Below are positions 52,701-61,945 of a DNA stretch of 64,000 bases, in pieces. The notes beneath the pieces were generated by a model. The model ran no database searches and was not told the origin of the DNA. It saw only the letters and a list, made by a program, of their open reading frames with translations. Position numbers and translations under genes: made by a program. The DNA is taken from NCBI GenBank assembly GCA_956465555.1, contig OY101126.1, positions 972,501-1,036,500 on the forward strand. The letters are read 5' to 3'. Within the stretch, counting starts at the first letter, position 1. Every line of letters begins with the position of its first letter. Source of the stretch: Nitzschia sp. pyKryTriq1. Its lineage: Eukaryota > Bacillariophyta > Bacillariophyceae > Bacillariales > Bacillariaceae.

Positions 52701-53628
52701 CCACAGCTTGGCTCGCTATGAAGGTATCCGCATAGGATTTACCCCGCCATTTGTGATCCCTTATCCGAACTCCGTACTCCAAAGCCATTGCGGCGTTCAA
52801 GAGAGAGTTCTGACCGTTCGACGAACTCAGGGCTTGTGCAGCCGTGAGCGTTGAAGAAGGCTGTCGCCGTTGAGACTTGTTAGTGAATCGATAAAATAGA
52901 TAGTCGTCTTCAAATGGTTTTTCCTGCGCCGAGTGCTCGAATAGATTAAGCTCCTTGAACAAAATTCGACCCAATCGTACGGCTTCACGTCGTGTTACCA
53001 CAAAACCACTTTTCACGAGGAAATCTACCACCTCGCTACCAACAAAAGTTTCTTTGTAGATTTTCAAACGATATCGTCGATTTAACACCACGACCCCCTT
53101 TTCCAAAGCAGCGGCAATTTCTACCAGTGTCATCGTTTTGGCTTGGTCGGGAGTAATTGGAGCTGTCCGTTCTTCCGTCGGTACATAACGGAAATACAGG
53201 TATGCATCTTGGAACAAGTGATCGCTAGTAACATGCTCGAATAGCCGATATTCGCGTTGCAATGCTTGACCTATTTTCACGGCATAACTCCTTGAACAAC
53301 GTTCAAGTTCCACCAACACATCGACTGCTTGACTCCCAATGAAACAGTTATGGTAGGCTGTCAAATGATACCGATGCGTTTCGGCCTTGACACGTTCTTC
53401 AAATTTGTTCAGAATATATTCCAGATTTGGAATTACAACCTCTTGTGTCGTTGACGATGGCGTTGCAAGGTCGAGGCTGTGAAACTCCCCCATGAACGCC
53501 ACATCGTCGTTCGATGAACCTTCCACAATCCCGACGCTCGACTGGGAGGCATCCAAGTCTGATTTCTCTCGGGAGCCCATGCCGCTATGGTTTGAGCCAC
53601 GCGCCAGCTGTTGCAATAGGCGCTTCAT
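49742..53628 (-). CDS. Six-DEP-domain protein fused to an edema-factor/CyaA/ExoY-like domain
   Basis: Two exons, 50367-53628 and 49742-50265, with a 101-bp phase-1 intron (GTGAGT...GATGCTAG); 1261 aa. Without splicing the first exon runs to a stop inside the intron. The join reads RFGFG|DPKSYSIMEHAV. Six tandem DEP domains occupy about 80-148, 179-248, 287-358, 389-458, 486-555 and 586-655, each with THRYH/DTFIGSEAVDFL/...FFRF. From about 730 the sequence follows the edema factor/CyaA/ExoY nucleotidyl cyclase family: VFTVWRPT with VGKGLDIKGKS (to 820) against FRP...TKGLNVHGKSS, then KLSAFVPF, KPVVSDFD (Asp1016, Asp1018) against KPLTADYD, and GAVRHGAECFN (1109-1118) against VVNHGTEQDN. DEP domains usually mediate membrane or GPCR/RGS contacts. 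This is an intact host gene, not a toxin; whether the C-terminal domain is an active cyclase cannot be read from the sequence. Confidence 0.82.
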
Positions 53629-53675
53629 GGTGCTCCCACGGATTTGTTCGGTCCGCTTGTGAAGAACTGACTTCT

Positions 53676-53696
53676 GAATGAATGAATGAATGAATG
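53676..53696. repeat. GAAT tetranucleotide microsatellite
   Basis: Five perfect GAAT units. Confidence 0.8.
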
Positions 53697-53863
53697 GACA
53701 AGCTTACATGCGATCTTTCGAGAATATCAAGAAGGCACTACAGGTTCTCGACCTTGGTTCTCAATACCACTAGCTAGTAGGAGTGGTCTGCCGTCGAATC
53801 ATCGCATTTGTTGCGGTTTGCGGTTCGGTAAAACAAAATGTTGGAAAATAGCTGAATTTGTGA

Positions 53864-53888
53864 ACAGACAGACAGACAGACAGACAGG
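53864..53888. repeat. ACAG tetranucleotide microsatellite
   Basis: Six perfect ACAG units. Confidence 0.8.
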
Positions 53889-54379
53889 CCGAACAACCCC
53901 GGGTAATAATTCCCCCTTTTCCAGACGTGCACCTCAAACCATCGGTGATAAGTAGTCCGAGTAGTCAAACTTTGGGCGCGCCAAAAGGACGCCAAATGAT
54001 TGGCCCAATGCACTTTGTTCGGAAGCACGTCTGGTTGGGCCTTGCGAACTTCGCGTCTTCATATTTCCCTCCTTCTCGTTGTTGTTCGGTTTCGCATGCT
54101 AGCATGCACCACCGACCGCGCACCCCGAATGATGTTCTCCTCTCCTCTTGCTTCTTGACATGATCGAGTGATGATGATTGCATGATTGATTATTCCCGCG
54201 CCGACGTAAGCGAACTCCACCAACCAAAGAGAAGAGAAGTTCTGAAGTCACAAGTCACCCTGTCATCATCCAACGACCTCACAAACAAAATTTGAATCAT
54301 GCAGCCGAGAAGAAGAGTAGACATAGCACAATCATCAGCTCAATCAACAATACTACTTTTATGACACTCATACTCAACC

Positions 54380-55105
54380 ATGGTCCTCAACTTATCTATT
54401 CACAACGCCTGCCGCCACCGGCCGCCTCAGCAACTCCTTTCTGCTAGCCTGGACGGACCCGCCGATGAAGAAAAAGCAACAACACCATCGGAACAGTCAC
54501 AGGTGCGGCCGCTTCCATTGGTCCCGGTCCAGTCGCGCTTGATCAATCGCCTCATTCAAGGCTTTACGATACAGCTGTCCGTCACAGCACCGCCACAGAA
54601 ACGAATACAAGTACACCTCAACAAGAAGGATGGATGGATGGTTCCGACGTCGACGACGACAACGGATGCTGCTCCCAAAATCTCCAAGAATATGCCGCCA
54701 ACCAGAACAGGGTTATCGGAACGCACTTTCGCGAACACGAGAATGCTAAGAAACAACAACACCAGCAACAAGAAGCATGTCCACTTTTCGGCAATTCACA
54801 TTCGAGAGCACGCCATCACTGTAGGAGACCACGATTGGTGCGAAGGCAGTCTACCGATACAGCTGGATTGGCAGCACACAGCGACTCGTTCGATTTCTCT
54901 AGATGATTTCGAGTGGCAACGAGAGCGACAAGGACGAACACCGCGAGGCCAACTGCCCAAACTCGACTTTGCTCAACGGAAGAGATTGCTGCGGCGGGTT
55001 TCAGGCATCACAGAAGAAGACTTGTTGCTACTGGAAAGGCAGCACATTGACTCGAAGTATGTGGCTCTTCACTGTTCCAAAACTGTCACAATGTACCAAC
55101 GCTAG
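54380..55105 (+). CDS. IREH/GD/LDW family protein, copy 1, unknown function
   Basis: Single-exon gene of 241 aa with ATG in a CAACCATGG context. The first 130 residues are low complexity and basic. Residues 131-215 carry the shared block: KHVHFSAIHIREHAITVGDH, then LPIQLDWQH near 159-166, a DDFEWQRERQ helix, RGQLPKLDFAQRKRLLRRVSG near 189-210 and a DLLLLER tail. The same order of motifs is found in the genes at 56661-57314 and 61322-61945. I recall similar blocks (VREYxxxLGDxP...LxW) in diatom proteins without known function. There is no signal peptide, membrane helix or catalytic motif that I recognise. The charged, Trp/His-bearing motif suggests a small folded binding domain. Confidence 0.72.
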   Translation: MVLNLSIHNACRHRPPQQLLSASLDGPADEEKATTPSEQSQVRPLPLVPVQSRLINRLIQGFTIQLSVTAPPQKRIQVHLNKKDGWMVPTSTTTTDAAPKISKNMPPTRTGLSERTFANTRMLRNNNTSNKKHVHFSAIHIREHAITVGDHDWCEGSLPIQLDWQHTATRSISLDDFEWQRERQGRTPRGQLPKLDFAQRKRLLRRVSGITEEDLLLLERQHIDSKYVALHCSKTVTMYQR

Positions 55106-56660
55106 ATGGATAGGGAAGGGCGGCTGTTCTTGAACGCTGCAAAAGTTGGACTGCGATTAGTACCTGGTGACCTATCAGTATCGGTAGGTGGGTATCGACG
55201 GTCTTGATGTGTTCAGTGTGATTGATGTGCTGGTTGCCGCCATTCTATCGTGACATTCTTGTTTCGGGGATAAAAAAATCCTATGGTATCCTAGTTGGTT
55301 CCAATATGTTGTACTGCGAGCATTATCAGACTAAAATCATAGAGTCAGTGGTAGTACCAGTGCGTACGGTACTAGTAGCTAGCTTGCACGCGTCACCCTC
55401 CCTTGAAGCTGTTTGTTCTACTTCCAAAGCCCATAGCAAGCAGTGCTGATTGTAGCTCAACTTACCCCGGTCGATAATTGTATGATACTACCGCCACTAC
55501 TATCTACATACTACCGGTACAGTATCTCTCGTCATCCTCCCTAAAGCAGGGAAAAAGTGCACCGTCCATTTTACCGACTACTCGTAGGAAAGCAAGCAGG
55601 AGCGTACTAAATTGGCCGGCACGTAGAATAGTACTAGAACCAGTAAGTAAGTAAGTAGGTAGAGAGCTCGCAAAGCAAAATCAATGCTAGACAGGTAGGA
55701 GGGCGATGGGGCTGGTCAGAAGGTGACGAAACTACTCTACTCTAGTAGTAGAGTATAGAGTAGTAGAAAGTATGGCTAGTACAAGTAGCATGTCTCGATA
55801 GAAGGAGAATCAATCATCTCGTCAATGCTCGGGGTGTCCCGGTTCACTTCGCACTTCGCACGCGGAACCCGTCACATCATCCTCTCGTCCCACACAAATT
55901 TCGCACGACAGGAAAAGAAGACATTTGGCCGGTTGATGTCATGCCTGCATTCTGCATGCATCGCCACCCGCGGACGACCTTCCCGACCAAAAAATAATCT
56001 TTCCGACGTCACACGTCACACTGGTGCGTGATACCGGTAAGTGGTGATAACGTCACAAAATAATTTCGCACGATCGATACCCGATACCCCTGCTGCGGTA
56101 CCGTGTACCAGGTACCGCCGCCGGACGACCTTTCCGATCCAAATAATTTTGCCCAGGATCGTGACAACTTTTGCAACCACAACAGGCCAAAGTGGGACAT
56201 ACTATTGATATTTAGGTTTATATGATAAACGGAGACGATTAAATTCAAACATCGATACTTAGAGGAGCCATTGAACGTTCGTCGAAAGTTTTTTGGTTGG
56301 TCTTCATGTGGGTTGGCTGGACTGACGTTTCAACAGCTTCGGGTCGGCATATACCACGGAAAGTCGGACTTTGGAACGACACCCAATTATAAGTCAACGC
56401 ATGACCTTGCGCGCAAAAGCCAACAATTTTAGTGTGCTTAGGCCAACGTCGGTGGCTGCCAACCACGGCGAGCCTCGACGAAAAAGTGGCGCCTCCCACG
56501 ATTTGCTGACCTCCCATTACAATTCTTCTTCCGCTAAAATCCTTGAGCCATACCATCATAAAACAATTGCTTCATGCAAATCATCATCCATCACCACCAC
56601 CAAATATCAAAACTTCCTTTGAATGTGCTGATAATTGCATGCTCAAGATAGCTTTCCACA
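55106..56660. other. Intergenic region of 1.55 kb
   Basis: No supported gene. It has CTACTCTAGTAGTAG palindromes near 55735-55765, TACCGGTA-type words at 55512 and 56033, GACGTCACACGTCAC near 55998, and an imperfect direct repeat listed separately. The gap may include promoter sequence for the second family member. Confidence 0.45.
55972..56154. repeat. Imperfect 32-bp direct repeat pair
   Basis: The segment GGACGACCTTCCCGACC... at 55972-56004 recurs as GGACGACCTTTCCGATC... at 56123-56154, each followed by an AAATAAT stretch. Both copies lie beside GTACC-type palindromes. Possibly remains of a short mobile repeat. Confidence 0.5.
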
Positions 56661-57314
56661 ATGAGCTCAATATTTGAAAGCATGTATAAACCCTACTTCG
56701 TGTGGGAACGGGAACAGGTAGAATCGAAGACTCCATCAGATCACGAGGACTGGGGTGAGGAAACTCCCGCACTTTTGCTGTCTGATTCAGAAGACGATAC
56801 TTCTATCCCTGAACGCCAACCGCGGCGAAAGCTTCCTTTGCACAAGCAGAAGGATGAAACCATTGGCGGAAGACATGTCAGGTTTCTCACCGCTCGGATC
56901 CGCGAGCATTCGGTTGTCCTGGGCGATCTCGCCTGCTGCAGCTGTATGCCGCTCAGTCTGGACTGGAACCACGGAAAAGAGAAAGTATACGATATCAATG
57001 ACTACGAGACAATGAGACAAAGATCCGGGCGGGTGGAACGAGGAAAGCTCCCCAAGCTAGATTTCGCCGAAAGACGAAGGATACTGGAGGAGGCGGAGTG
57101 GGCATCACAGAATGAAATAGATGAACCTCCGATGGATCCAGATTTTGATCCACCATCATTTGATGACATGGACCAATTCGATACGACAGTCGAAATGCCT
57201 GAGGACTCCGATGCCTCCTGCAATCCCTTCGCTCTCTTCCACGACCGCTGGAGCATGTTTGGAGATGAAGCATGTGGCTATCCCACCATGACTGTGCAAG
57301 TACTGGATGACTGA
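56661..57314 (+). CDS. IREH/GD/LDW family protein, copy 2, unknown function
   Basis: Single-exon gene of 217 aa. The shared block lies at 70-146: RHVRFLTARIREHSVVLGDL, MPLSLDWNH near 96-104, NDYETMRQRSGRVERG and KLPKLDFAERRRILEEAEW. Outside the block the N-terminus is acidic (LLLSDSEDDTS) and the C-terminus is Asp/Pro-rich with little resemblance to the other copies, so only the middle is conserved. Two cysteines (ACCSC) replace residues between the GD and LDW motifs. Same strand as copy 1, 1.55 kb downstream. No known domain. Confidence 0.72.
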   Translation: MSSIFESMYKPYFVWEREQVESKTPSDHEDWGEETPALLLSDSEDDTSIPERQPRRKLPLHKQKDETIGGRHVRFLTARIREHSVVLGDLACCSCMPLSLDWNHGKEKVYDINDYETMRQRSGRVERGKLPKLDFAERRRILEEAEWASQNEIDEPPMDPDFDPPSFDDMDQFDTTVEMPEDSDASCNPFALFHDRWSMFGDEACGYPTMTVQVLDD

Positions 57315-58473
57315 GTCAACGTTTGAACGTTGCAAGCTATATTATTGCTTTGCTAGCTCTGCTCACTACCTATCCTGATTTAAGTCAACGTCGGATTAGC
57401 CACTATTCTATCTTCAACTGTATTCTAGATCTTTACGCTTTCCTTAGAAGTAACAGCTCACTACTGTCTGTCCTGTACCTTTAGTGCATATATATCATCT
57501 CTAACAAGGATATCATGCAAGCGGTTTCTTCGGCCCATGGGTGCTACTGCTGAAGGAAGCAGAGGTAAACCACCGGGATTCTACTCGGAGTAGTTCAATA
57601 CTCTACCCGTAGGCAGAAGGAAGGAAAGGAGGAGCAACTGCTGTCCTGCTTCCCCGTTTCCCTACAGCTGTTCCTCATGTTATCTCACGGAGGAACTGTT
57701 CTCATTTGATCCCAGAGGTTCTCTGCAGCTCGAGAAGCAAACCCGAAATCATCCAGAACTTTAGTTTCGTGGGACCCAAAGTACTGTAGCAAAAGAAACT
57801 TCTTGACCTCTACTACTAGCAGCAGTACTACTACTAGCACAAAACGCCCGTGACAATCCGCTGACAGGGACACTGAAGTTGCTTTTGAGACTGCTTGGCG
57901 ATATTGCTCGACAAAAAAAACATCAGATTTGGAGGAAGAAGATCTGCAATTTCTCGCCAGCTCTCTACTTTATGGAGCGTAGAGATAGTGGAATGGTTCG
58001 TTGGGTCTTGTATCGTGTCCCGCGGACGCCGCCAAAGTTTCTCGAGGTTCGGATTTGGATCTTTGACTCCTTGGACCCACCACCGTGCCAATGCATCCTC
58101 GCCCGACGCGCTTGCTGGCGCGTTGATGTTCGCCCTTGTACAACTACTTGTTGGCAGCAAAGAGGAGCCGGCTCTACCGGTAGAGAGAGCGCGCCCGCTG
58201 TACTGTACCCCCACCTGTACCGTACCGGTACGTGTACTGTACCGGTACAGTAGCTCCCCCCATCCACCACCGCCGCGCACCAAAAAGCACCAAATAATGC
58301 TGGCTTCATTTGCATGACGCATTTTTGTGCTACCGGTAGAACAAGGACGAAGCCCTCTACCGGTACGACAACTCCCTTTTACTCGTTCATTCAGTACTCA
58401 GAAAGGCATCGACAAGGGCGTGAACCTAGTAGTGCTGCCTTCGTCCATTGAACCCCAGTTTTGAGCAACAAGA
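57315..58473. other. Intergenic region of 1.16 kb with GTAC palindrome cluster
   Basis: No supported gene. Overlapping frames around 57834-58322 on both strands come from GC-rich, palindrome-bearing sequence. CCGGTA/GTACCGGTAC words cluster at 58171-58255 and again at 58332-58365. Confidence 0.45.
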
Positions 58474-59739
58474 ATGAGTGTACTCTTTCGGGCCTGGAAG
58501 CCCTCGCCGCAGGGCAAGGACCCTGAAATCCAACGGCTCGAAAAGGAAGCGGAAGAGACGCGGCAAAAAATCGCAGCCCTTCGTGAGCAGGGCCGTCAAC
58601 GACGTGCTCACCGCCTGCAATCCCTGGATGCTCTAGAAACACGGCGGATGACACTTCAAGAGATTCTCAAACGTATGGACAAGGAGCTGGCGGATAAGGA
58701 TGTGGACGACTACGCCGATGTTCTAGCTGAAGCGTTTGGGGAACGCAAGATTTTTGCGCATCGAGCGATCGGCCTGGAAGCCTTGTTGTGTCAGTTCATG
58801 CATCAAATGCTCGCCAAGCAGCACCAACTCAAGATTATGAAAAGGAGCGGCAAGGATCTGCAAAAGCTTTATCAGAGCAACAAGAACCAGAATCGGGAGG
58901 AATTTCATTCATTCGAAGCCCTTGCCGTGCACTTGGAAACGATGCGGCTGTCGTTAGAAGCCCAATACGATGATATCTTTGCAGCTCAGCACTCCCTGTT
59001 GGCGCGGTTGCATCACGTAGAAGCGGGGGGAACTATGACCAACTACAAGATTGTCAAACCGGCTCCGGTTGCGAAGCCAAAGAAGCAACCAAAACTCAGC
59101 GTGTCGAAAAAGCACTTTGTATCCCCGAAGAACTTAGTAACGTCCTCAAATGACACGGTTGAGTCGGATGAAGACGATACCATGATGCAAGATATTTTGA
59201 CAGTTAAAGAAGAAGAAGAATCTTGGGCTCCTCCTTCGAAGCAACTACAGGACATTAACCTGAACGCCGACGCCTCCAAGTCCTCCGGGTTGGGTTCACC
59301 CGGGGAACGTCGATCTAGCGGTCGAAAGTCCTCTTCTGATACGGTTAGTAAGTCGGCGCGGGATCGCCGCAGGGAAATTGAACAGAAAAGACTGGCTTCT
59401 GGCCGAGGTAGAATCGGGATCAGTAGTAACGTCTTTGAGGAAACCGACAAGGACAAGGCGCGAGAGAAACTGCGAGAATTGGAGGCCAAACGCGCCAGTC
59501 TCAATGATTCGGAACTGAGGGAGCGCTCATCGAGAAGATCATCGCGTCCGACCAGTCGATCCCCATCTGATGCCAGCAGCAAAACGAAAAGCCGGTCTCC
59601 TACGTCCAAGAAAGAATCGAGCGACCATTCTTTGAGCCCCCCTCGTGAAGATACGAATTTGACACCCAGTGAAATGCGCCGGGAAAAGCGCAAGAATGAA
59701 CGTGCATCGGCACGAGCATCCACTACTACGAACTCCTAG
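58474..59739 (+). CDS. Coiled-coil and Ser/Arg-rich protein, unknown function
   Basis: Single-exon gene of 421 aa. Residues 15-190 are strongly helical with heptad-like Leu/Ile spacing and E/K/R richness (IQRLEKEAEETRQKIAALRE, LEALLCQFMHQMLAKQHQLK), so a long coiled coil is expected. From about 200 the protein is disordered and basic, with KPAPVAKPKKQPKLS, an acidic patch (ESDEDDTMMQD), a second short helical stretch (KAREKLRELEAKRASL) and an SR-like tail (RSSRRSSRPTSRSPS). The SR-like tail resembles splicing or cytoskeletal linkers but no defining domain is present. It lies within the IREH/GD/LDW cluster but shares none of that block. Confidence 0.75.
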   Translation: MSVLFRAWKPSPQGKDPEIQRLEKEAEETRQKIAALREQGRQRRAHRLQSLDALETRRMTLQEILKRMDKELADKDVDDYADVLAEAFGERKIFAHRAIGLEALLCQFMHQMLAKQHQLKIMKRSGKDLQKLYQSNKNQNREEFHSFEALAVHLETMRLSLEAQYDDIFAAQHSLLARLHHVEAGGTMTNYKIVKPAPVAKPKKQPKLSVSKKHFVSPKNLVTSSNDTVESDEDDTMMQDILTVKEEEESWAPPSKQLQDINLNADASKSSGLGSPGERRSSGRKSSSDTVSKSARDRRREIEQKRLASGRGRIGISSNVFEETDKDKAREKLRELEAKRASLNDSELRERSSRRSSRPTSRSPSDASSKTKSRSPTSKKESSDHSLSPPREDTNLTPSEMRREKRKNERASARASTTTNS

Positions 59740-60438
59740 ATGTGGCCAAATGAACAATGAGTTAGCTCTTTTCGCCGAGCCGCGTCACTATTTGAGAAGT
59801 GCGGGCATCTGGTTCTTGTGCATGCTTTCAGTCCACAGTTTCTGTCGGTACGCCACTACTAGGAGTAGAGTACTTCGTACATCGAAGTTGTATCGAGTTC
59901 TTCGTCCAAATATGTCTCGTACGATCGTTTATCTACTAGGAGTAGTTTTATTATGTTTGCCTTCATCGTGCCTTCAGTTCATGCCGTCCACAACCACTTT
60001 CCCTTAGAACCATCAATTAGTGTAACTGCGAAATAATTCATAATGATGTAGAAGATCAGAAATATTTATCAAGAAGGTTGTTCCTATATTCTAGGATATT
60101 TACTAGTACAATACTATGGTTTCTTATGAGTCGCTTTACCGGCAGTCTCCAACTAACTTGCTGGGGTGCGGTCCCAATTTTTTGTTACGAGTGTAAAAGA
60201 AGGAGGGTCCGTACCGGTACATGAGATGCGAGGCCCCCCACCAGTCCATGGTACAAGTAGACAAGTATACTGTAGTAGTAGACTATCCCCATCGATCTTT
60301 TATCCAGCTACCGGTACCGTACCGGTTCCGTACCGGTACAGTCCTGGTACGGTACAGTACAAGTACAGGTACCAGGTACGGTAGCGAACGACGACGCTCG
60401 ATAAAAAATCATCCCGAAGCGGTGAAAAGGATATTCGC
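59740..60438. other. Intergenic, with the densest GTAC/CCGG palindrome cluster
   Basis: No supported gene. At 60303-60380 TACCGGTA, GGTACC and CAGTAC words follow one another almost without gaps. Confidence 0.5.
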
Positions 60439-60867
60439 TATGGGTTCGCTCAAGTTGTTGTCTAGTTCGCTGTTCCGCCATGAGACCGCTTTCCTCGAAG
60501 TTCTACTATTCCACACTAAACTACAGTGTGCAAGTACCGACGTGGCCGAGCAGAGCAAAATATATTATGATTGGTGGATTGACCATTTCCGTATTCGCCC
60601 GAAATACAGGTGGGCGTCGTTGAAATCCTACTGGGGCTATCCAGGGCAGATCCAGGGGCTCTATCGAAGAGGGATGTCTGCCCTTGTTATCGTTTATTCA
60701 GATCTGTTTATTCAGAAATCATCACCGACGGGCCCAAGGCACATCCTCGAGTTTCTGAGAAGTTGCGCAAAATGCTCCGACCTTCTTTCGAGGGGGAAAC
60801 TAGTAGGAGTACAAGAAGTACAGTGTACCTTCTACAGTACTGGTAGCGATGGCGGGGATATTCGTGC
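60439..60867 (+). pseudogene. Possible coding remnant interrupted by a hAT-type element
   Basis: A plus-strand frame open from an ATG at 60439 up to the transposon at 60868, with uneven texture (YYDWWIDHFRIRPKYRW, GYPGQIQGLYRRGM). I recognise no family and see no matching continuation after the element. It could equally be noise in non-coding DNA. Confidence 0.2.
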
Positions 60868-61178
60868 TAGTGTTCTGGAAAATATGGATTCCATATTTCG
60901 GCCATTATTTCCGAAAATATGGAAGGAAATATGGAAAAAATATGGAAATATTAACGCGTGTTCTACCGTGTTAAATATTTAACACGTTAGGAATCCGTAG
61001 TAAATATTTACTAGTAAACCGACGTGGTAAATATGTAACACAGTAGAAACACGTGATAAATATTTAACACGGTAGAAACACGCTATAAAATTTAAGTACC
61101 AGACCAAGTAGGATGCTACGTAGTTCCATATTTTTTCCATATTCGGGCCTCGTGACTTCCATATTTTCCAGAACACTA
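60868..61178. mobile_element. Non-autonomous hAT-type DNA transposon (MITE), 311 bp
   Basis: The ends are a perfect 21-bp terminal inverted repeat starting TAGTGTTCTGG (60868-60888) and ending CCAGAACACTA (61158-61178). It is flanked by a perfect 8-bp direct repeat, ATTCGTGC, at 60860-60867 and 61179-61186. A TIR beginning TAGNG and an 8-bp target duplication are hallmarks of the hAT superfamily. No transposase frame is present, so it depends on a full-length relative elsewhere. Inside are subterminal ATATGGA/TCCATAT repeats and a run of imperfect units of about 29 bp containing TAAATATTTAACACG. The intact ends and target duplication point to recent insertion. Confidence 0.85.
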
Positions 61179-61321
61179 ATTCGTGCTGACTGCAACAACA
61201 AACTATCAAGCCCATAATTTTTTACGGTTCCCTTCAGAGATACAAGCCTTCGATATTCTGTTGATATACGGGCAGTCCCTACCATTCAATCTAGACTACC
61301 CCTACCCTTTTGATTACTAAT

Positions 61322-61945
61322 ATGGATCATTCAGAGGATGTTGTGATGTTATCTGTAGAGAACGATGTCAGTATGCCCCCTCGTCACGATGAATCCATGC
61401 CTGCGGTCGATCCTGTTAGCGAGAGTGACGATTCCTCCTACAGTACATCCCCTCAACTTTCGTTAAAGAAGCTCGGGCCATCTAGAAAGAAGAGTGTCAG
61501 TTGGGACCGCATTCATACAAGGGAATTTGCGCTTGTGGTTGGAGACCACCCGCTGTGTCAGGATGGTCTTCCGGTCTCGCTCGATTGGCAGCACGTAGAC
61601 CTTAGCGAACCGGCCCCCACGATTGCCGGCCAAGAAGCACCAGTCAGTGAACGCAAACAGTCGTACACCTTCCCCAAGCGACTAAGCTACCAAGAGCGGC
61701 GACAAAGACTTTACCAGGTATCAGGATTAACGGATGATCAAGTAAAGAACGACGAGATTGATCTCGTTGTTCGGACTTTGCAAGAGTCGTGGGAATGCGT
61801 TGATGTCGGACTCTCCCCTCCCTTTGATCCAACTCCTCTCTCCGAAGGCGATGTCAACATGATGGCAGTGTGGGATGATGTTATTTATCAAGATGCTATC
61901 GATATTGATCTAGGCGATATAACTGACTTCGAGTGGACAGATTAA
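61322..61945 (+). CDS. IREH/GD/LDW family protein, copy 3, unknown function
   Basis: Single-exon gene of 207 aa from the ATG at 61322. The shared block is at 56-140: KKSVSWDRIHTREFALVVGD, LPVSLDWQH near 83-91, then a looser middle, and FPKRLSYQERRQRLYQVSG near 117-134 followed by LTDDQV. Compared with copies 1 and 2 the KLPKLDF part is changed to TFPKRLSYQ and the DD/NDYE helix is weak, so it is the most divergent copy. The N- and C-termini are acidic. It begins 144 bp after the hAT-type element, which may lie in its promoter. Confidence 0.72.
   Translation: MDHSEDVVMLSVENDVSMPPRHDESMPAVDPVSESDDSSYSTSPQLSLKKLGPSRKKSVSWDRIHTREFALVVGDHPLCQDGLPVSLDWQHVDLSEPAPTIAGQEAPVSERKQSYTFPKRLSYQERRQRLYQVSGLTDDQVKNDEIDLVVRTLQESWECVDVGLSPPFDPTPLSEGDVNMMAVWDDVIYQDAIDIDLGDITDFEWTD

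Larger units (their letters stand above)
53629..54379. promoter_or_regulatory. Divergent intergenic region with two microsatellites
   Basis: Upstream of the DEP gene (-) and the first IREH/GD/LDW gene (+). It contains a GAAT tract and an ACAG tract, listed separately. No coding frame supported. Confidence 0.45.

Noticed and set aside
49742-53628. The edema-factor-like domain as an acquired or decayed toxin gene
   Set aside because: It is part of one intact spliced host gene with six DEP domains, with no secretion signal or toxin-delivery part. It is better described as a host domain of the same fold family.
56245-56559. 104-codon minus-strand frame
   Set aside because: No family features, no splice context; treated as non-coding.
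57834-58322. Overlapping long frames on both strands
   Set aside because: They arise from GC-rich, palindromic sequence that is open on both strands; composition is not protein-like.
61079-61178. The ATATGGA-rich sequence as a retroelement end
   Set aside because: The perfect TIR pair and 8-bp target duplication identify it as the right end of the hAT-type DNA element; no reverse-transcriptase or gag-like frame is near.
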